Below are positions 7,524 to 16,064 of a DNA stretch of 64,000 nt, in pieces (position 1 is the first letter of the stretch; every line of letters begins with the position of its first letter). Origin of the DNA: RGIG5612 sp017511185. Its GTDB lineage: Bacteria; Bacillota; Clostridia; Lachnospirales; Lachnospiraceae. The stretch is from positions 1-64,000 of the forward strand of contig JAFWLF010000107.1 in NCBI GenBank assembly GCA_017511185.1, in the 5' to 3' direction. The translations under genes and the position numbers were made by a program. The notes beneath the pieces are model-generated. The model ran no database searches. It was not told the origin of the DNA and saw only the letters and a list, made by a program, of their open reading frames with translations.

Positions 7524-8828
7524 ATGAAAGTTGCTTTCCATACTTTGGGATGTAAAGTGAATGCATATGAAACACAAGCCATTCTGGAACAGTTTCAGGA
7601 GAATGGCTTTACAATTGTGGACTTTCAGGATGCTGCAGATGTCTATATCGTAAATACCTGTTCTATTACAGCAGAAGCAGCGCGGAAGTCCCGGCAGATG
7701 CTTCATCGCTGCAAAAAAAGATCTGCTGATGCGATTGTCGTAGCAACAGGCTGTTATGCGCAGGAAGTCAAAGAAGAATTGCTGCGAGATCAGACCATCG
7801 ATATGATAGTCGGCAATAATGAAAAGAACAAATTGCTTGAGGCAGTTTGCTCTTTGCTGCAGCAGAAGAAAAAGGATCCGGAAAGGATCCTTTATGAAGA
7901 TCTGACACACTGCACGGTTTATGAGGAACAATCAATTTCCAATCAGGGAGATCATGTCAGGGCTTATGTGAAGATCCAGGACGGATGTGACAGATTCTGT
8001 TCTTACTGCATTATTCCATATCTCAGAGGACGAAGCCGGAGCAGAGGGATAGAAGATATCCGCAATGAAGTGCAGACACTTGCGCAAAACGGATATAAAG
8101 AGATCGTGCTGACAGGCATTGATCTCAGTGATTATAAAGACGGCACCGCGCTTCTGGCGGATATCGTTTCACTTGTAAATGAAGTGGAAGGGATCGAACG
8201 GGTCAGGCTCAGCAGCCTGGAGGAAAGGATCATAACCAAAGAGTTCCTGCAGAAGCTTTCTTCCTGTGAAACATTTTGTCCGCATTTTCACTTATCACTG
8301 CAAAGTGGATGTGACAGGACCCTGCAGAGGATGAACCGTCACTATAGTGCGAAGGAGTTTCTTTCAGCTGTCCGCCTGATCAGGGAATACTTTCCGGATG
8401 CAGCCATTACTACAGATGTGATCGTCGGTTTTCCTGGAGAGAGCAGGGAAGATTTTGAAGAGTCCATGCGTATGGTTTCAGAGGCTGCCTTTTCGGAACT
8501 TCACGTCTTTCCTTTTTCCAGACGAAAAGGAACCAAAGCAGATCAGATGCCGGATCAGCTGACAAGGGCTGAGAAGGAAAAACGAGTCTCTTCCATGATG
8601 GCTCTGGGAGAAAAAATGCAGAAAGAGTACCTGACTTCTTTCATCGGGAAAGAGCTGGCTGTTCTGGTTGAAGAGGAAGCAGCACTTGGTGAAGACGTGT
8701 ATCAGATCGGTTTTTCTCAAAATTATCTGAAATGTGCGATCCATACAACAGAAAAACTTATTAATAAAATCGTAACATTTGTCCCGAAAGAGGCAGAAAT
8801 GTGGAACGGGGAACTGATTTTGAAATAG
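7524..8828 (+). CDS. mtaB: tRNA t6A37 methylthiotransferase MtaB
   Basis: Radical-SAM enzyme that adds a methylthio group to t6A at position 37 of ANN-decoding tRNAs (434 aa). The N-terminal UPF0004 domain has the second cluster ligands Cys10, Cys46 and Cys77; the radical-SAM motif CDRFCSYC gives Cys155, 159 and 162; a TRAM-like C-terminus follows. Eight bases separate it from the AlkD-like gene; the ribosome site is weak (AGAACGAA). It ends the prmA-rsmE-nifS-thiI-mtaB run, typical of clostridial dnaJ neighbourhoods. Confidence 0.95.
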   Translation: MKVAFHTLGCKVNAYETQAILEQFQENGFTIVDFQDAADVYIVNTCSITAEAARKSRQMLHRCKKRSADAIVVATGCYAQEVKEELLRDQTIDMIVGNNEKNKLLEAVCSLLQQKKKDPERILYEDLTHCTVYEEQSISNQGDHVRAYVKIQDGCDRFCSYCIIPYLRGRSRSRGIEDIRNEVQTLAQNGYKEIVLTGIDLSDYKDGTALLADIVSLVNEVEGIERVRLSSLEERIITKEFLQKLSSCETFCPHFHLSLQSGCDRTLQRMNRHYSAKEFLSAVRLIREYFPDAAITTDVIVGFPGESREDFEESMRMVSEAAFSELHVFPFSRRKGTKADQMPDQLTRAEKEKRVSSMMALGEKMQKEYLTSFIGKELAVLVEEEAALGEDVYQIGFSQNYLKCAIHTTEKLINKIVTFVPKEAEMWNGELILK

Positions 8829-8860
8829 GAAACCGGAATGCATTTTTTTGTTAATTTTAC

Positions 8861-8889
8861 TTGCTTTTCCGTTTTTTATGATGTAAAAT
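8861..8889 (+). promoter_or_regulatory. Probable promoter of ireB operon
   Basis: TTGCTT at 8861-8866 and TAAAAT at 8884-8889 with a 17-base spacer, in the T-rich gap after mtaB and 65 bases before the ireB start. Confidence 0.5.
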
Positions 8890-8954
8890 CTGTATACTGA
8901 AATTTTTACAAAACTGTTACAAATGTTTTAAATAAAAAATGACGGGTATTGTAT

Positions 8955-9221
8955 ATGGATAATAATTTATATTTCACCCAACATTATAAGATTCCGAAAG
9001 AAGAACTCCCAACAGTCGGAGAGGTCTTTGAGCGGGTTTATGCAGCGCTTGCAGAGAAAGGATATGATCCGGTCAATCAGATCGTTGGATATATTATGTC
9101 GGGCGATCCGACATATATCACCAGCCACAATAATGCGCGAGGGATCATCGCCAAAGTGGAACGGGATGATCTGATCGAAGAAGCGGTCCGGTTTTATATC
9201 ACTAATAAGCTGAAAAAATGA
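8955..9221 (+). CDS. IreB family regulatory phosphoprotein (UPF0297)
   Basis: Small cytosolic protein (88 aa) of the UPF0297/IreB family; in Enterococcus IreB is a substrate of the Ser/Thr kinase IreK and restrains cephalosporin resistance. The diagnostic core GYDPVNQIVGYIMSGDPTYI is followed by NNARGIIAKVERDD. The ATG at 8955 is chosen because an upstream TTG has no conservation. The ribosome site is weak. ireB-ruvX-DUF1292 is a conserved Firmicutes gene order and is present here. Confidence 0.92.
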   Translation: MDNNLYFTQHYKIPKEELPTVGEVFERVYAALAEKGYDPVNQIVGYIMSGDPTYITSHNNARGIIAKVERDDLIEEAVRFYITNKLKK

Positions 9222-9230
9222 TCGAATCAC

Positions 9231-9262
9231 AAGCGTCTTGCAAAGCAGGACGCTTTTCTTTA
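9231..9262 (+). terminator. Hairpin between ireB and ruvX
   Basis: Stem AAGCGTC (9231-9237) with GACGCTT (9249-9255) followed by TTCTTTAT: a weak terminator or attenuator within the ireB-ruvX operon. Confidence 0.6.
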
Positions 9263-9285
9263 TATTAGTGGACGTGACAGGAGAA

Positions 9286-9747
9286 ATGATTCGCAGTATG
9301 ACCGGAAAGATCATGGGTTTGGATTACGGAACAAAAACAGTAGGGGTAGCTGTATCGGATCCCCTTCTTCAAGTAGCACATCCGAAAGAAACAATCTTCC
9401 GGGACAGCGAAAAACGTCTGCGAAAAACACTTGCGCGGATCGAGGCACTGATCCAGGAAGAACAGATTGAAGCAATTGTGGTTGGTCTTCCGTTAATGCC
9501 GGACGGGACAGAAGGAGAACGGGCTAAGAAGGCAAGAGAGTTTGCTGACCGGTTAAAAGCAAGAACCGATCTTTCAGTTTATTTACAGGATGAACGGTAT
9601 ACAACAACTGCCTCTGATGAAGAATTAGAAATCATGCAGGTGAAAAGAGAAGACAGGAAAAAAGTGATCGATCAGTTGGCAGCATGTCATATCCTGGATG
9701 ATTTTTTAAACCGCTCCAGGGAAGAAGAATCAAAAAAAGAAAATTGA
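9286..9747 (+). CDS. ruvX: Holliday junction resolvase-like protein RuvX/YqgF
   Basis: RNase H-fold nuclease homologue (153 aa) linked to pre-16S rRNA 5' processing and possibly Holliday junctions. Visible are MGLDYGTKTVGVAVSD with the first catalytic Asp, VVGLPL, and DERYTTTASDEEL near the C-terminal acidic residues. The start is uncertain: ATG 9286 sits only 2 bases after AGGAG, while ATG 9298 (14 bases away) and 9313 are also possible; further upstream is the ireB hairpin, which rules out a longer form. Confidence 0.92.
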   Translation: MIRSMTGKIMGLDYGTKTVGVAVSDPLLQVAHPKETIFRDSEKRLRKTLARIEALIQEEQIEAIVVGLPLMPDGTEGERAKKAREFADRLKARTDLSVYLQDERYTTTASDEELEIMQVKREDRKKVIDQLAACHILDDFLNRSREEESKKEN

Positions 9748-9780
9748 CAGATCGTAAAGAGTACAGGTAAGATAGACCGC

Positions 9781-10041
9781 ATGGAAGATAACAAGATCAT
9801 TATTACAGGTGAAGACGGTGAGACAAAAGAGTTTTTTGTCGAAGAAGAAACCAGGCTGAATAATACCAGCTATCTTTTGGTATGCGACAGTATGGACGAG
9901 GAAACACAGGCTTATATTATGAAAGATGTGTCTGCACCGGAGGATATAGAAAGCATCTACGAATTTGTGGTCGATGATGCAGAACTGAATGCAGTAGCCG
10001 GAATTTTCTCGGAGCTGCTGGAAGATGAGGATTTGATTTAA
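9781..10041 (+). CDS. DUF1292 family protein (YrzB-like)
   Basis: Acidic 86-aa cytosolic protein of the DUF1292 family, function unknown. The family pattern is seen in ITGEDGETKEFFVEE near the N-terminus and YLLVCDSMDEETQAYI in the middle. It is the usual third gene after ireB and ruvX in Firmicutes. A terminator follows at 10093. Confidence 0.88.
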   Translation: MEDNKIIITGEDGETKEFFVEEETRLNNTSYLLVCDSMDEETQAYIMKDVSAPEDIESIYEFVVDDAELNAVAGIFSELLEDEDLI

Positions 10042-10092
10042 TTTGCTTACGGCACCGGCGAACAGGACCGTATGCGCACAAATATACTTTTG

Positions 10093-10118
10093 AGAGTTGA
10101 AGGTCAACTCTGTTTTCT
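10093..10118 (+). terminator. Intrinsic terminator after DUF1292 gene
   Basis: Perfect 8-bp stem AGAGTTGA/TCAACTCT with a 3-base loop, then GTTTTCT. A second small hairpin (AGGG/CCCT between A and T runs, about 10126-10152) follows. Confidence 0.75.
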
Positions 10119-10176
10119 ATTGAGTAAAAATAGGGGAATACCCTGTTTTTGAGCTGTGTAGATTTGAAGGAGGATT

Positions 10177-12042
10177 ATGGCAAAAAAAGCGAAAGCAGAG
10201 CAGTCTGCAGGCAGGAAAAAACAGACTGCACCAAAACAGAAAGAACAAAATCAGAACAAGAAAAAGACCACTGCGGCAAAACAGACGGCAGCGAATAAAA
10301 AGCAGCCGGTAAAAAAGCAGGAATCGGCAAAAAAGAAACAGACTGCTGTAAATAAGAAGCAGAGCGCTGCTGTTAAAACAAAACAGCTTTCCGATAGTCT
10401 GAAAGTGATCCCATTGGGAGGATTGGAACAGATTGGAATGAATATGACTGCGATCGAGTATAACGGCAAGATCGTGGTGATTGACTGCGGCATGGCATTT
10501 GCAGATGATACGCTTTTGGGGATCGATCTGATCATCCCGGATATCACGTATCTGAAACAGAATAAATCAAAGGTCAAGGCATTCTTTATTACACATGGAC
10601 ACGAGGATCATATAGGCGCGATCCCGTATATTCTGAAAGAGATCAATGTTCCAATTTACGGAACAAAGCTGACGATCGCACTTATCCGAAAAAAACTGGA
10701 AGAGACGAAACTGTTAGACAGTGTCAAACTGAAAGTTGTAGATTACGGACAGAAGTTCTATGTGAGCGATTTCAAGGTTGAGTTTATCCGGACCAATCAC
10801 AGTATTTCTGATGCTGCTGCAATTGCGATCCGTACGCCTGCAGGACTGATCTATCATACCGGCGATTTCAAGGTGGATTATACACCGGTATACGGGGATG
10901 CCATGAATCTGTGGAGAATGGCAGAACTGGGACAAAAAGGTGTGCTGGCGGTATTCAGCGATTCGACAAATGCTATGCGTCCGGGCTACACCATGAGTGA
11001 GACAACGGTCGGAGAACGTTTTGATGCCCTTTTTGCAGAGCATCAGAAACAGAGGATCATCGTAGCAACATTCGCCTCTAATGTGGACCGGGTACAGCAG
11101 GTCATCAATACCGCTTATAAATATAAGAGAAAAGTGATCCTGGAAGGCCGGTCTATGATCAATGTCATTGAGACGGCAACGGAACTGGGTTATATCAATA
11201 TGCCTAAAAACACATTGATCTCTATCGATGAACTGGGGAATTACCCGGATAACAGGATCGTGATCATCACGACCGGAAGCCAGGGAGAAAGCATGGCAGC
11301 ACTTTCCCGCATGGCCGCAAAGAACCATAAAAAGATCAATATCCGGAGCAACGATGTGATCATTTTCTCATCCAATCCGATCCCAGGTAATGAAAAGGCA
11401 GTAGCAAATGTGATGAATGAGCTTTCAGCCATGGGAGCTAAAGTGGTCTTTGAACAGACCCATGTTTCCGGACACGCCTGCCAGGAAGAGATCAAACTGA
11501 TCTATACACTTCTGAAACCAAAATATGTTGTTCCGGTGCATGGAGAATACCGCCACAGGATCGCCAATGCACAGATCGCCTATAATATGGGTTATGATGA
11601 GGATCATGTTTTTCTGATCGACACGGGTGATATCCTGGAGCTGAATGAGAAGAAAGGGAAAGTGACCGGACATGTGCAGTCAGGCGGCATCTATGTGGAT
11701 AACTCCGGCGTTGAAGATGTAGGAAGGAGCATCCTGGATGACCGGAAGGATCTCTCTGAACGGGGAGTTTTGATCGTTTCAGTCTGTCTGAATACCACAG
11801 AAGGCTTTGTGGTATCCGGTCCTGAGATATTTACCAGAGGCTGGGTCTATGACGGTGAGAGCGAAAAACTTATTGAAGATGTAAGGAAAATCATTTATAA
11901 TGCATTAGTTGATTATTTGTCGCGCAACCATTACAATCGCGGCAAGGCGAAAATGATCATCGCTGATGAGGTTCGCAAGTATTTGAAGAATCACAATAAT
12001 AAAGGCCCGATGATACTCCCGTTTATACTGGAGGTCGAGTAG
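10177..12042 (+). CDS. Ribonuclease J with basic low-complexity N-terminal extension
   Basis: Metallo-beta-lactamase/beta-CASP ribonuclease with 5'-3' exo- and endonuclease activity, central to mRNA decay and rRNA maturation (621 aa). Residues 1-70 are almost only Lys, Gln, Ala and Asn, followed by the conserved core: LGGLEQIGMNM near 80-90, the metal motif THGHEDHIG at 139-147, and the C-terminal oligomerisation domain. Core length matches ordinary RNase J; the extension may bind RNA or ribosomes (inference). GGAGG is 6 bases before ATG 10177. Whether it is RnjA or RnjB cannot be decided here. Confidence 0.94.
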   Translation: MAKKAKAEQSAGRKKQTAPKQKEQNQNKKKTTAAKQTAANKKQPVKKQESAKKKQTAVNKKQSAAVKTKQLSDSLKVIPLGGLEQIGMNMTAIEYNGKIVVIDCGMAFADDTLLGIDLIIPDITYLKQNKSKVKAFFITHGHEDHIGAIPYILKEINVPIYGTKLTIALIRKKLEETKLLDSVKLKVVDYGQKFYVSDFKVEFIRTNHSISDAAAIAIRTPAGLIYHTGDFKVDYTPVYGDAMNLWRMAELGQKGVLAVFSDSTNAMRPGYTMSETTVGERFDALFAEHQKQRIIVATFASNVDRVQQVINTAYKYKRKVILEGRSMINVIETATELGYINMPKNTLISIDELGNYPDNRIVIITTGSQGESMAALSRMAAKNHKKINIRSNDVIIFSSNPIPGNEKAVANVMNELSAMGAKVVFEQTHVSGHACQEEIKLIYTLLKPKYVVPVHGEYRHRIANAQIAYNMGYDEDHVFLIDTGDILELNEKKGKVTGHVQSGGIYVDNSGVEDVGRSILDDRKDLSERGVLIVSVCLNTTEGFVVSGPEIFTRGWVYDGESEKLIEDVRKIIYNALVDYLSRNHYNRGKAKMIIADEVRKYLKNHNNKGPMILPFILEVE

Positions 12043-12051
12043 GAGAACCAG

Positions 12052-12624
12052 ATGGCTTACGATAATAGAAGAAGATATTCCGATTTTGACGAGCAGGATG
12101 ATTTTAACCAGGAGCAGAATTATACTGGTACGATCCGCGAAAATCTGGAAAAATACAGATCAGATAATGTGAGAGCTGCAAAGGCAAGGCAGTCCAGCGC
12201 TTCCAGAAAGACGAAAAACAAGGAAGTGGAAAAAAGACGCAGGGCTGCTGTGAAAGCAGCACGCAAAGGGAAAAAGGTGCGCGTGATCGTTCGCCTGTGT
12301 ATTGCAATCCTTGTGATCGCAATCTGTGTGGTTGCATTCCTTCTGACTTATAAGCTGTTCTATGATGTAGCTGTAGATGAGGAAAATAAGACTAAAGTCG
12401 AGATTACTATTCCGGAAGAAGGTATTTCGGATGAAGAGGTCGCAGAGTTCCTGTATGAGAATGGCTGCATCTCAGATAAGAGACTGTATAAATACAGAAC
12501 TTTGATCTACGATGCAAAATACGTTCCGGGAACCTATAAAGTCAGTCCTTCCTATACCACAGAGAAGATCATTAACATCCTTTCTGGTTATGATTACTCT
12601 GACGGCACCATGGACGAAGACTGA
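12052..12624 (+). CDS. MltG/YceG-like membrane protein lacking the lytic transglycosylase domain
   Basis: A 190-aa protein: a charged cytoplasmic N-terminus (about 75 residues, with an RKTKNKEVEKRRR-like basic stretch), one membrane helix around 77-100, then an extracytoplasmic domain with EEGISDEEVAEFLYENGCI and YVPGTYKVSPSYT, matching the LysM-like N-terminal part of endolytic transglycosylase MltG. The catalytic YceG core that normally follows is absent; the gene ends cleanly at a stop and terminator, so this looks like a natural short form. Possible role: binding peptidoglycan or modulating the real MltG (inference). Confidence 0.7.
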   Translation: MAYDNRRRYSDFDEQDDFNQEQNYTGTIRENLEKYRSDNVRAAKARQSSASRKTKNKEVEKRRRAAVKAARKGKKVRVIVRLCIAILVIAICVVAFLLTYKLFYDVAVDEENKTKVEITIPEEGISDEEVAEFLYENGCISDKRLYKYRTLIYDAKYVPGTYKVSPSYTTEKIINILSGYDYSDGTMDED

Positions 12625-12650
12625 CCTCGTACCTAAGCAGACAAAAAACT

Positions 12651-12681
12651 AAAAAGCACTTCCAACGGAGGTGCTTTTCAT
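12651..12681 (+). terminator. Intrinsic terminator after mltG-like gene
   Basis: Stem AAAAGCAC/GTGCTTTT with inner TCC/GGA pairing at 12652-12678. The next promoter begins within its downstream T stretch. Confidence 0.8.
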
Positions 12682-12682
12682 T

Positions 12683-12697
12683 TATAATCCAGCCGTA
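12683..12697 (+). promoter_or_regulatory. -10 box placed for a leaderless trmR mRNA
   Basis: Consensus TATAAT at 12683-12688 ends 8 bases before ATG 12697, putting the expected transcription start about 2 bases before the start codon. No Shine-Dalgarno sequence can fit. The -35 region is poor. Confidence 0.5.
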
Positions 12698-13368
12698 TGA
12701 TCATCAATGAACGATTTACTTCATATCTGCATTCTATGGAGGACGATGTTCCTTCCTTTTTTGAGGAACTCCGAAAAAAAGCAGAGGCAGATCATGTTCC
12801 GATCATCCGCAGGGAGAGCGAGCGTTTTTTAAAGATGCTTCTGGCCATCCATAAGCCGGAGTTCATTCTGGAGATCGGTACCGGAGTCGCATATTCTGCG
12901 TTAGTGTTTGCAGCATCCTGCAAGCAGGTTAAACAGATTACAACAATCGAGAATTATCCGCCGCGGATTGAATCTGCAAAAGCCAATATTAATGATTTTT
13001 ATGAGCAAGAGCTGCGGCAAAGGGAAGATCTTAAGATCGATCTTTTGGAGGAAGATGCAGTTCGTGCCGTTTCCCATTTGGAATCGCCGTTTGATTTTAT
13101 TTTTTTGGATGGACCAAAGGCACAGTATATTGTGATGCTGCCAGATTTGGTCCGGCTGTTGAAACCAGGCGGTGTCATGGTGGCAGATAATGTACTGCAG
13201 GAAGGGGATCTGATCGAATCCCGCTTCGTTACGCCAAGGAGACAGCGCACGATCCACGAGCGGATGAGAACGTTTATCTGGGAGACCATGCATCATCCTC
13301 AGCTGACCAGTTCACTGCTGACGGTGGGAGATGGAATGATTGTGAGTGTTAAAAATGATAAGCAATGA
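12697..13368 (+). CDS. trmR: O-methyltransferase, TrmR-like (tRNA 5-hydroxyuridine methyltransferase)
   Basis: Class I SAM-dependent O-methyltransferase (223 aa; YrrM family). TrmR methylates 5-hydroxyuridine at tRNA position 34 to 5-methoxyuridine. The SAM motif EIGTGVAYSAL lies near residue 57, followed by FIFLDGPKAQY and VADNVLQEG, typical of this family. The assignment to TrmR rather than a small-molecule O-methyltransferase rests on the next gene, a U32 protein that overlaps its end, as in Bacillus yrrM-yrrN-yrrO. The mRNA may be leaderless. Confidence 0.82.
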   Translation: MIINERFTSYLHSMEDDVPSFFEELRKKAEADHVPIIRRESERFLKMLLAIHKPEFILEIGTGVAYSALVFAASCKQVKQITTIENYPPRIESAKANINDFYEQELRQREDLKIDLLEEDAVRAVSHLESPFDFIFLDGPKAQYIVMLPDLVRLLKPGGVMVADNVLQEGDLIESRFVTPRRQRTIHERMRTFIWETMHHPQLTSSLLTVGDGMIVSVKNDKQ

Positions 13369-14614
13369 CAGATTGAAAGCAAATAAACCGGAGTTATTAG
13401 TGCCTGCAGGCAGTCTTCCCGTATTAAAAGTTGCTGTCCTTTATGGAGCAGATGCGGTTTATATCGGAGGAGAGGCCTTTTCCCTGCGTGCCAATGCACA
13501 TAATTTTACATTGGACGAAATGCGGGAAGGTGTAAAGTTCGCACATGATAGAAACGTGCGTATTTTTGTGACGGCAAATATTTTTGCGCATAACCAGGAT
13601 CTGGAAGAATGCCGTTCATATTTTTCTGACCTGAAAGATATGGGGATTGATGCTCTGATCATCTCGGATCCGGGCATCTTCCAGTTGGCAAAGGAGATCC
13701 TTCCGGAAGTGGAAATCCATATCAGCACACAGGCTAATAATACCAATTACGGCACATACCGGTTCTGGCATGAACTTGGGGCAACAAGAGTTGTCTGTGC
13801 CAGGGAACTGAGTCTGGAAGAGATCCGCCAGCTGCGAAAACAAATCCCATCCGATATGGAAATCGAAACTTTTATTCACGGAGCAATGTGTATTTCGTAT
13901 TCCGGCAGATGTCTTTTGAGTGCATATATGACAGGACGGTCAGCCAATATGGGAGACTGTACGCATCCTTGCCGCTGGAAATATGCACTGGTGGAAGAAA
14001 CACGCCCTGGTGAGTATATGCCGGTCATGGAGAATGACCGCGGGACATATATCATGAATTCCAAAGATCTCTGTATGATCGAGCATATCCCGGAAATGAT
14101 CGAAGCAGGAATCAACAGCTTTAAGATTGAAGGGCGTATGAAGAGCGCATTGTATGTGGCCACCGTTGCAAGAACTTACCGGATGGCCATTGATGATTAT
14201 TATGAGGATCCGGAAAAATATAAGAACAGACTGGATTTTTACCGGGAAGAGATATCCAAATGCACTTATCGTGAATATACCACAGGGTTTTTCTTTGGAA
14301 AACCGGATGAGACCACGCAGATCTATGATGAGAGTACTTATGTAAAAGAATGGATCTATTTAGGGATCATCGGAGAAGAAAAACGAGAAATAAATGGGGA
14401 TGTCTATTATAAGCTGGAGCAAAAGAATAAGTTTTCTGTCGGTGATGAAGTGGAGATCATGAAGCCGTCCGGGGAAACTATTATTGCAGCGGTGAAGGAT
14501 ATGATAGATGAGGAGGGGAATCATATAGAAAGCTGCCCGCATCCAAAACAGATCTTTTATGCGGATTTCGGAGTCAGCCTTAATGCGTATGATATGATCC
14601 GGTTCCACCCGTAA
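13355..14614 (+). CDS. U32 family protein, TrhP-like (tRNA U34 hydroxylation)
   Basis: A 419-aa U32 family protein. Once called collagenase-like peptidases, TrhP members are needed for prephenate-dependent hydroxylation of tRNA U34, the substrate of TrmR. The family motifs are LLVPAGSLPVLKVAVLYGADAVYIGGE-like at the N-terminus, SYSGRCLLSAY near residue 180, the cysteine cluster GDCTHPCRW, and KIEGRMKSALYVA. ATG 13355 overlaps the trmR stop by 14 bases, a sign of coupled translation; GTG 13346 is the alternative. The central cysteines may hold an Fe-S cluster (inference). Confidence 0.88.
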   Translation: MISNDRLKANKPELLVPAGSLPVLKVAVLYGADAVYIGGEAFSLRANAHNFTLDEMREGVKFAHDRNVRIFVTANIFAHNQDLEECRSYFSDLKDMGIDALIISDPGIFQLAKEILPEVEIHISTQANNTNYGTYRFWHELGATRVVCARELSLEEIRQLRKQIPSDMEIETFIHGAMCISYSGRCLLSAYMTGRSANMGDCTHPCRWKYALVEETRPGEYMPVMENDRGTYIMNSKDLCMIEHIPEMIEAGINSFKIEGRMKSALYVATVARTYRMAIDDYYEDPEKYKNRLDFYREEISKCTYREYTTGFFFGKPDETTQIYDESTYVKEWIYLGIIGEEKREINGDVYYKLEQKNKFSVGDEVEIMKPSGETIIAAVKDMIDEEGNHIESCPHPKQIFYADFGVSLNAYDMIRFHP

Positions 14615-14681
14615 TACAAAAGTTGCATTCTTTAGGAAGAGGGCATAAGATTATATTTCAGAAAACGACAGGAGAATCAAT

Positions 14682-14846
14682 ATGAGTCAGGCTAAAGTAG
14701 ATAAATATAAGGAAGACAAGAAAAACCGGAAAAAGATCGTTGCGCGGGAAAAACGGACACGAGTGATCTGGATGATCGTCGGCATTGTCGTGATCGTGGC
14801 GGTTGTTCTGGTGATCGTTTTATCCATTTTGAATAAACTGTTATAA
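14682..14846 (+). CDS. Small single-span membrane protein (54 aa)
   Basis: Short gene, too small for routine ORF lists. It begins with ATG 14682, 7 bases after AGGAG, and ends with TAA at 14844-14846. The product has a very basic, coil-forming N-terminus (DKYKEDKKNRKK) and one hydrophobic helix made almost entirely of Val/Ile from about residue 29 to 49. The next gene starts two bases after its stop, so both are probably coupled. Function unknown; it could be a partner of the CPBP protease (inference). Confidence 0.75.
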   Translation: MSQAKVDKYKEDKKNRKKIVAREKRTRVIWMIVGIVVIVAVVLVIVLSILNKLL

Positions 14847-14848
14847 AT

Positions 14849-15628
14849 ATGTACGCCAGCGTTCCGACAAAGATATGGCGGACCCTCGGTCCCGTCGTGA
14901 TCCATTTTGCCATCTATTTTGTGGTGATCTATCTGGCTGCGTTGATTTTTGCAAAATCAGGCAGCCCTCTTTCCCTGGATGCTTATATGGGAAACAATTT
15001 TGCACTGATCACAATCATTGCTTTGCTGATCTCTTTTGTTGTCAACTTCTTGTATTTCCGGCGTGATTATGTAAAACAATCAGATTATCTGAAGAAAAAC
15101 CCGCTTCATCTGCTGTGGATATTCCTGATCGGGCTGCTGATGTCTCATGCACTCAGCATTCTGCTTTCTTTATTGCCGCTGGATAATCTTCTGGGCAGTT
15201 ACCAGACAGTAGAAAATGAGCTCTTCGGGGCATCCTGGATCTTAGTCGTGATCCGTGCGGTCATTGTGACCCCGGTAGTGGAAGAACTTGTATTCCGGGG
15301 GCTTGTTTTCCGCAGGATGAAAGAGTATACCAGCTTCTGGCCGGCAGCCATTGTCAGCTCCGTCTTGTTTGGGCTTTACCATATGAATCTGATCCAGGGA
15401 ATCTATGCCTTTCTGTTTGGCATTATCATTTGTCTTTTGTATGACCGTTATGGGCATCTGGCTGCAGCCGTCCTGGTTCATTTCGGGGCGAATCTCCTGT
15501 CTGTGATCCTTCAGTATGCAAATGTTTCCTATCCGGCTTTATGGGTTTATATTGTTGTCATGGTGGCAGCGATCATTGTTTCTGTGGCAATTTACCGATT
15601 CCTGATCAAAAAAAGAGAGGATAATTGA
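14849..15628 (+). CDS. CPBP family intramembrane metalloprotease
   Basis: Polytopic membrane protein (259 aa) of the CPBP/Abi (Rce1-like) family. Signature motifs are EELVFRG at 145-151, FGLYHMN near 174-180 and a later HFGAN, giving the Glu-Glu, His, His catalytic set inside the membrane. In bacteria such proteins act in bacteriocin immunity, peptide maturation or unknown roles; no peptide substrate gene is obvious except the 54-aa membrane protein just upstream. No ribosome site, so translation probably depends on the upstream small gene. Confidence 0.88.
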   Translation: MYASVPTKIWRTLGPVVIHFAIYFVVIYLAALIFAKSGSPLSLDAYMGNNFALITIIALLISFVVNFLYFRRDYVKQSDYLKKNPLHLLWIFLIGLLMSHALSILLSLLPLDNLLGSYQTVENELFGASWILVVIRAVIVTPVVEELVFRGLVFRRMKEYTSFWPAAIVSSVLFGLYHMNLIQGIYAFLFGIIICLLYDRYGHLAAAVLVHFGANLLSVILQYANVSYPALWVYIVVMVAAIIVSVAIYRFLIKKREDN

Positions 15629-15656
15629 AAAAATCCTACAAAAAATTGAAATTTTA

Positions 15657-15685
15657 TTGTATGTTTTAGATAATCATGCTATACT
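15657..15685 (+). promoter_or_regulatory. Promoter of acyl carrier protein gene
   Basis: TTGTAT at 15657-15662 and TATACT at 15680-15685, spacer 17 bases, 65 bases before the ACP start codon. Confidence 0.6.
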
Positions 15686-15749
15686 TTACCGAGTCCTGAA
15701 AAAAGGAAAATATTAACATTTTTTTATACATGAAAGGAGACCCTCACGC

Positions 15750-15998
15750 ATGGAATTCAGAGAGGAAGTAATCAAGATTCTTATCGAAAAAGCAGCTAAA
15801 ATGTTTAATCTTGACCCTGCTACATTAGGGCCGGAAACAAGCTTTAAAGATGATTTACAGTGTAAATCAGCCAACATCGTACAGTTCACAACTGCTCTTG
15901 AAGATGAATATGATATCGAAGTTCCTTATATGGAATTTAACAGAAAAGCTACCTTCAAAGAAGCAGCAGATTATATTGCAGAACTCTGCGACGAATAA
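15750..15998 (+). CDS. Acyl carrier protein-like protein with atypical KSAN motif
   Basis: An 82-aa four-helix carrier protein that would carry an acyl group on a 4'-phosphopantetheine arm. The attachment serine is Ser40, but the nearly universal DSL motif is replaced by Lys-Ser-Ala-Asn; the following ALEDEYDIEVP matches helix III of normal ACPs. AAGGAG precedes ATG 15750. It stands alone under its own promoter with a terminator behind it, not in a fatty acid operon, and is followed by a phosphate acyltransferase. Probably a specialised carrier rather than the housekeeping AcpP (inference). Confidence 0.85.
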   Translation: MEFREEVIKILIEKAAKMFNLDPATLGPETSFKDDLQCKSANIVQFTTALEDEYDIEVPYMEFNRKATFKEAADYIAELCDE

Positions 15999-16012
15999 TC
16001 AGCATGGAAAGA

Positions 16013-16050
16013 TACCACTCCCGCTTCTGCGGGGGTGGTAATATTTTTTT
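16013..16050 (+). terminator. Intrinsic terminator after ACP gene
   Basis: ACCACTCCCGC pairs with GCGGGGGTGGT (one bulge) around a 4-base loop, followed by a run of T (16043-16051). The next gene's ribosome site follows directly. Confidence 0.85.
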
Positions 16051-16064
16051 TAGGAGAAATAATT

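Noticed and set aside
14682..14846. Small membrane protein as a bacteriocin or toxin
   Set aside because: A basic tail plus one Val/Ile helix is too generic; no leader, GG motif or immunity/export genes nearby.
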